Of a stretch of 64,000 bases of DNA, positions 60,911 to 64,000 are shown one piece after another. The stretch covers positions 8,604,671-8,668,670 of the forward strand of contig OZ012693.1 of the NCBI GenBank assembly GCA_963942565.1, written 5' to 3'. The DNA is from Maea johnstoni (lineage: Eukaryota; Annelida; Polychaeta; Spionida; Magelonidae). The notes beneath the pieces were generated by a model. It had not been told where the DNA came from. It saw nothing but the letters and a program-made list of their open reading frames with translations, and did not search any database. A program made the position numbers and the translations under genes. The stretch's first letter is position 1; every line of letters starts with the position of its first letter.

Positions 60911-61129
60911 GTACAACACAGACCATGACATACCCCCATATATATTTCTGTTTCCTGATAGGGGCACAAGAACAGGGTCCTCTTGTTTTGAAATTTAAAA
61001 AAATACCATGAGATCAAAAGGGAAGACGTTGAGGTGACAAGGAGTCAAATCTCAAGAAACTGTTTTTACAGGAAAGAAGATAGTTGCTTAGAGATCAACT
61101 ATGTATTTGTGTGTATTTATCTTGGCAAA

Positions 61130-61797
61130 CAGGGCTCGATGCTAACAGTGGTCCTATGGCCCCAGGCCAGTAAAAATCCCCCCAAAACGGCTTTGGGCCA
61201 GTAAAAAGAGACTTCAACTGGTCCTACAGGGCCAGTAAACATTTGAGGGCATTCTTATTAACCCTTGTCATGCTAGACCCCCATATGGGAGAACCTATCC
61301 CATGGGACCAGGGATAATATTGTAATAGTGTGGGTCTACCGACCAAATCAGAAGGATTTCATAAATTTCTATTACTGTTTCAATAATGTGCTCCACAAGC
61401 TGAAATAGAAACATAGTAAAAGGTAAAACCTTGATATCTAGTATAATTCAATACCCCTTAATCGACCTATGTATTTCTTATTTTGCTAAGTGCAAGGGTA
61501 CCCAAAGACCGGATATATCCGGTGTTGGTCACACAGGCAAGATTTGTAGCACCAGATATATCCGGTGTTAGCAAGAGCAGGGTTAACAAGTTTCCCCTCA
61601 AGAATATCCCAAATGTTTTTGAAATAAATGAAGATGAAATAAATAAAAATAAATGTCTGTGAATTTTATGCAATGTTTTTTTCTTATTATGTTCAAGAAA
61701 AATCTGTAGGACCAGTAAAATTTTGGCAGGACCAGTAGATTCTTGGTGTTACTGGTCCTGCAGGGCCATCACTATTTTGAGATAGCGTTGAGGCCTG
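61130..61797 (-). repeat. CAGGCCT-family dispersed repeat (copy 3, inverted, longer)
   Basis: Ends CAGGGCTCGATGCTAACAG and, inverted, CAGGCCTCAACGCTATC. The inside includes two ggatatatccggtgttgg-like motifs near 61512 and 61556 not seen in the other copies, so this copy may carry a further insert. Confidence 0.7.
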
Positions 61798-62101
61798 GAG
61801 AGGGCACCTAATTAATGAATTTGAGACATCAGCAATTACTTCTTTTGAGGTTTCTTATGGGGTTAAATGCTTCGACTCACTTTTTCCTCGGCCCTGATTT
61901 AATTAATAATTCAGCCTATATTGTGTATGTATCTTGCCTGAAGGGTTTTCTGATGAGGAATACAATAAGCATAACAAAATTACCAATCAGCAGGGTGTAA
62001 GATTTTTGGGTTAAAGAAACTAATAAGAAAAACATTGGTGTAAATGGGTGTAGGCTTTAACATACCGGTATGTAAAATATCTTGAAATCACCAAATATGT
62101 T

Positions 62102-62651
62102 AGATGAAGAAAAGAATGGATATGTAGCAAGAGACCAATCACTATATATGCGCTATAATGAAGGGCTGGACATGACAGGGGTCTCAGATCTGGCATCAGT
62201 GTGAGGTCACAAGGGAACAAGGACCAAGCAGGGTTCTCCTATCATTTACATTACAGATAACAGAGAAACCTGTGCGCGAGCGCGGATATTGGGTTGAGGC
62301 TAGCCTGTTCAGGTTGACCGCCTGGTTTCATATCCACTAGATTTATTCATCTAAGCTTAGATGACCAAACACAAGTGGATTCGAAACCAGCCAGTCAACC
62401 TGAACATGCTAGGCTCAACCAGTGTCAACTAATAGCTGCTAATGGGCCAGAATTGATGCTCTGGGCACCCCCAGCTGGTGGTGGAGATAAGGTTTCTCTG
62501 CAATGTAATCGATGCGAGAGCCCTGATTGGTCCTTGTTCCATGCCTTATCCCTGTGATGCCTTATCTTGTACTCCTGGCATGAGTCCAGCATGTAACTAT
62601 AGGGCATATGGTAATTGGTCTCTCGCTACATATCCATTCTTTTCTTCATCC
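62102..62651. repeat. Two head-to-head copies of a 240-bp repeat (inverted pair)
   Basis: The arms 62102-62338 and 62378-62651 are inverted copies of the family at 39722-39968; outer ends gatgaagaaaagaatggata and its complement. The spacer holds a 16-bp perfect palindrome CATCTAAGCTTAGATG (62348-62363). Confidence 0.85.
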
Positions 62652-63340
62652 AAGATCTAAGCCTACATTCACAATTAAACCGCATCGGCCCCCTTAAAGT
62701 TAAATAGTATAACTGAAAGTGATTAACAAATGTAGAATGAAGATACTTGTAAACATCCAACTTGCAAGTAGTATTAGCTGAGATAACTATACTCAATTTT
62801 GGGATCAACTTCTCAGGTATTGGGAATCAGGTATAAACCAGGAAGGGAAGCCCCCTCTACGCTCAAGTGGTCTAGAACGGAATAAGTGGTCATCGTTGTT
62901 TCATGACTCAGTCCTACGTCACAGCCAGATATTTGCATACATGACTATATAAGTACATGTAAACAAACCACAGGCACTTACAAGCTTCAGGGAAATTCAC
63001 TTCCTCCTTTACTACATGAACTTTCAACCAATGGGAAATAAGTTAACAAAACCATATTATACATAGCTTATACATGGAGAATGAGCCCGCATGTCAAAAT
63101 ACAAATTGTTGTCTAATTCAAACGCTATAAAGATAATTTGTGGTGTGAGAACTACCGGTGTAAATGTGATTGGAACGGGGCCAAGTTCGCGTCGAGTGGT
63201 TGTAGTAGTAATTCAGGTAATAGCCAATCAGAAGGCTCGTTACAAAACGCTTGACAGGTGTTAGCACGTGACCTGTTACTGAAGCTCATTCGTCAGTTCA
63301 TTCTTCGCAGAGAGTCAGAGACTTCCTACGAACCGCAAAA
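62652..63340 (+). other. Upstream region of the last gene; no repeat recognised
   Basis: Sequence before the start codon at 63341. The last 150 bp hold gtcagttcattcttcgcagagagtc; no TATA box stands out. A promoter is inferred from the exon only. Confidence 0.4.
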
Positions 63341-63415
63341 ATGGCGTTCCCCGTGAGACAGAGCTGTATGCTAACTGACGAACAACTTGAAGAGGTTAAG
63401 GCAGAATTCAATATG
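63341..63415 (+). CDS. First coding exon of a gene continuing past the window, possibly EF-hand (calmodulin-like)
   Basis: ATG in a good context (CAAAAATGG) opens 25 codons, MAFPVRQSCMLTDEQLEEVK then AEFNM, ending in phase 0 at a strong donor (GTAAGTACC). The LTDEQLEEVKAEFNM stretch resembles the helix before the first calcium loop of calmodulin and troponin C (LTxEQxxEFKxAFxxFD). The next exon should begin with F-D-x-D if so. No downstream exon is recognisable within 585 bp. Identity is a weak inference; the exon itself is well supported. Confidence 0.55.
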
Positions 63416-64000
63416 GTAAGTACCGTTTGAAAGATATCGATAGGTGGTATCGATACAATTTTTCAGTTTTTGCTGAGCGCGACTGGCAAGTGCAGAACGG
63501 ATCTGTAAAGTTAGCCGACCAATGTCGCATCCTACCGCTTCCTGTTTCGATGGAGACGGTCGCGAATGTTGCGGCTGCTAGGGGCGGGGACCTCAAGACC
63601 GCGGTTCCAAAGACCGAAGGGGCACGATTTTCAAAGAATCAAATCCATATCAGGTGGAAAGTATGGTATAAAACGTACTTTCTGTTATTGTTTGGAAGGG
63701 TTAAATATTGGTGAGCGATCCATGCGGAATATTAAACATGCGACAGGAATTTTAGAAGTAGGCGGGGTTGGAGCAGTTGAGTTGTGCCACGAATTATGTG
63801 ACACTTCTTTATAGTTGAGAACAAGTGGTTGATTAAAGTGGCCGGCTTTGCTTGAAAGATCGGATGTACTACCATGAAGCCAGAGGTCTGAATATAACAG
63901 ACACTTGATATACTCACTCCTGAGAAGCAGAGGGACTTTCAATTCAAACCAATCTATCAACTCATTTCTAGCCAGATATGGCTTCTTAATTGGCTTAATT
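63416..64000 (+). other. Intron of the last gene; nothing recognised
   Basis: Two long overlapping frames (63427-63714, 63566-63814) have no domain and lack splice support. Confidence 0.45.

Overview
This is a window of nuclear DNA from an invertebrate animal. Genes are split by GT-AG introns, the sequence is AT-rich, and it holds very long (TA)n tracts and several families of LINEs, SINEs, DNA transposons and an LTR element. Together the repeats (L1/Tx1-like and CR1/L2-like LINEs, TTAA-flanked Kolobok- or piggyBac-like elements, hAT- and pogo-like MITEs) and the gene types (a C-type-lectin/mucin protein, AATF) fit an invertebrate deuterostome such as a hemichordate, echinoderm or cephalochordate. 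A lophotrochozoan cannot be excluded.

Layout. 1-1817: the 5' part of an LTR retrotransposon on the minus strand (LTR, leader, gag frame running off the window). 2103-8114: nested transposons, in which an outer TTAA-flanked element holds a second TTAA-flanked element that holds a 5'-truncated Tx1-type LINE with a 15-bp target-site duplication. 8.1-11.5 kb: no gene seen; simple repeats. 11547-13547: a TTAA-flanked, Kolobok-like element carrying two convergent N-terminal coding fragments, one P2X7-C-like and one THAP. 13.9-14.4 kb: (TA)n tracts with a pogo-like MITE inside. 15270-19491: a 4.2-kb piggyBac-like foldback element. 19532-20025: a hAT-like MITE whose ends have become G and C runs.

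23631-33029 (+): a gene for a secreted or surface protein with two C-type lectin domains followed by Thr/Ser/Gly-rich mucin-like exons. Its introns hold SINEs, TA-target MITEs, an antisense LINE fossil and a 34-bp minisatellite in which nearly every unit carries a strong splice-donor consensus. Its 3' end was not found. 33.0-40.1 kb: MITEs and simple repeats, no gene recognised.

40387-59378 (+): the gene for AATF/Che-1, a nucleolar rRNA-processing and transcription-cofactor protein, in 12 coding exons. Eleven exons join in phase. Exon 10 carries an extra AT dinucleotide that breaks the frame. Intron 1 holds a hAT-like element that was itself hit by an apparently intact CR1/L2-like LINE encoding a 1365-residue protein with a 2A-like motif, two PHD fingers, an endonuclease and a reverse transcriptase. 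Intron 9 holds a 1.74-kb inverted-repeat element that landed inside a (TA)n tract. 59.4-63.3 kb: minisatellite, (TA)n and repeats. 63341-63415 (+): the first coding exon of another gene, possibly an EF-hand protein, which continues past the window.

No tRNA, rRNA or CRISPR array was found. The two host genes are unrelated in function and simply neighbours. The most unusual material is the mobile DNA and what it does inside these two genes.
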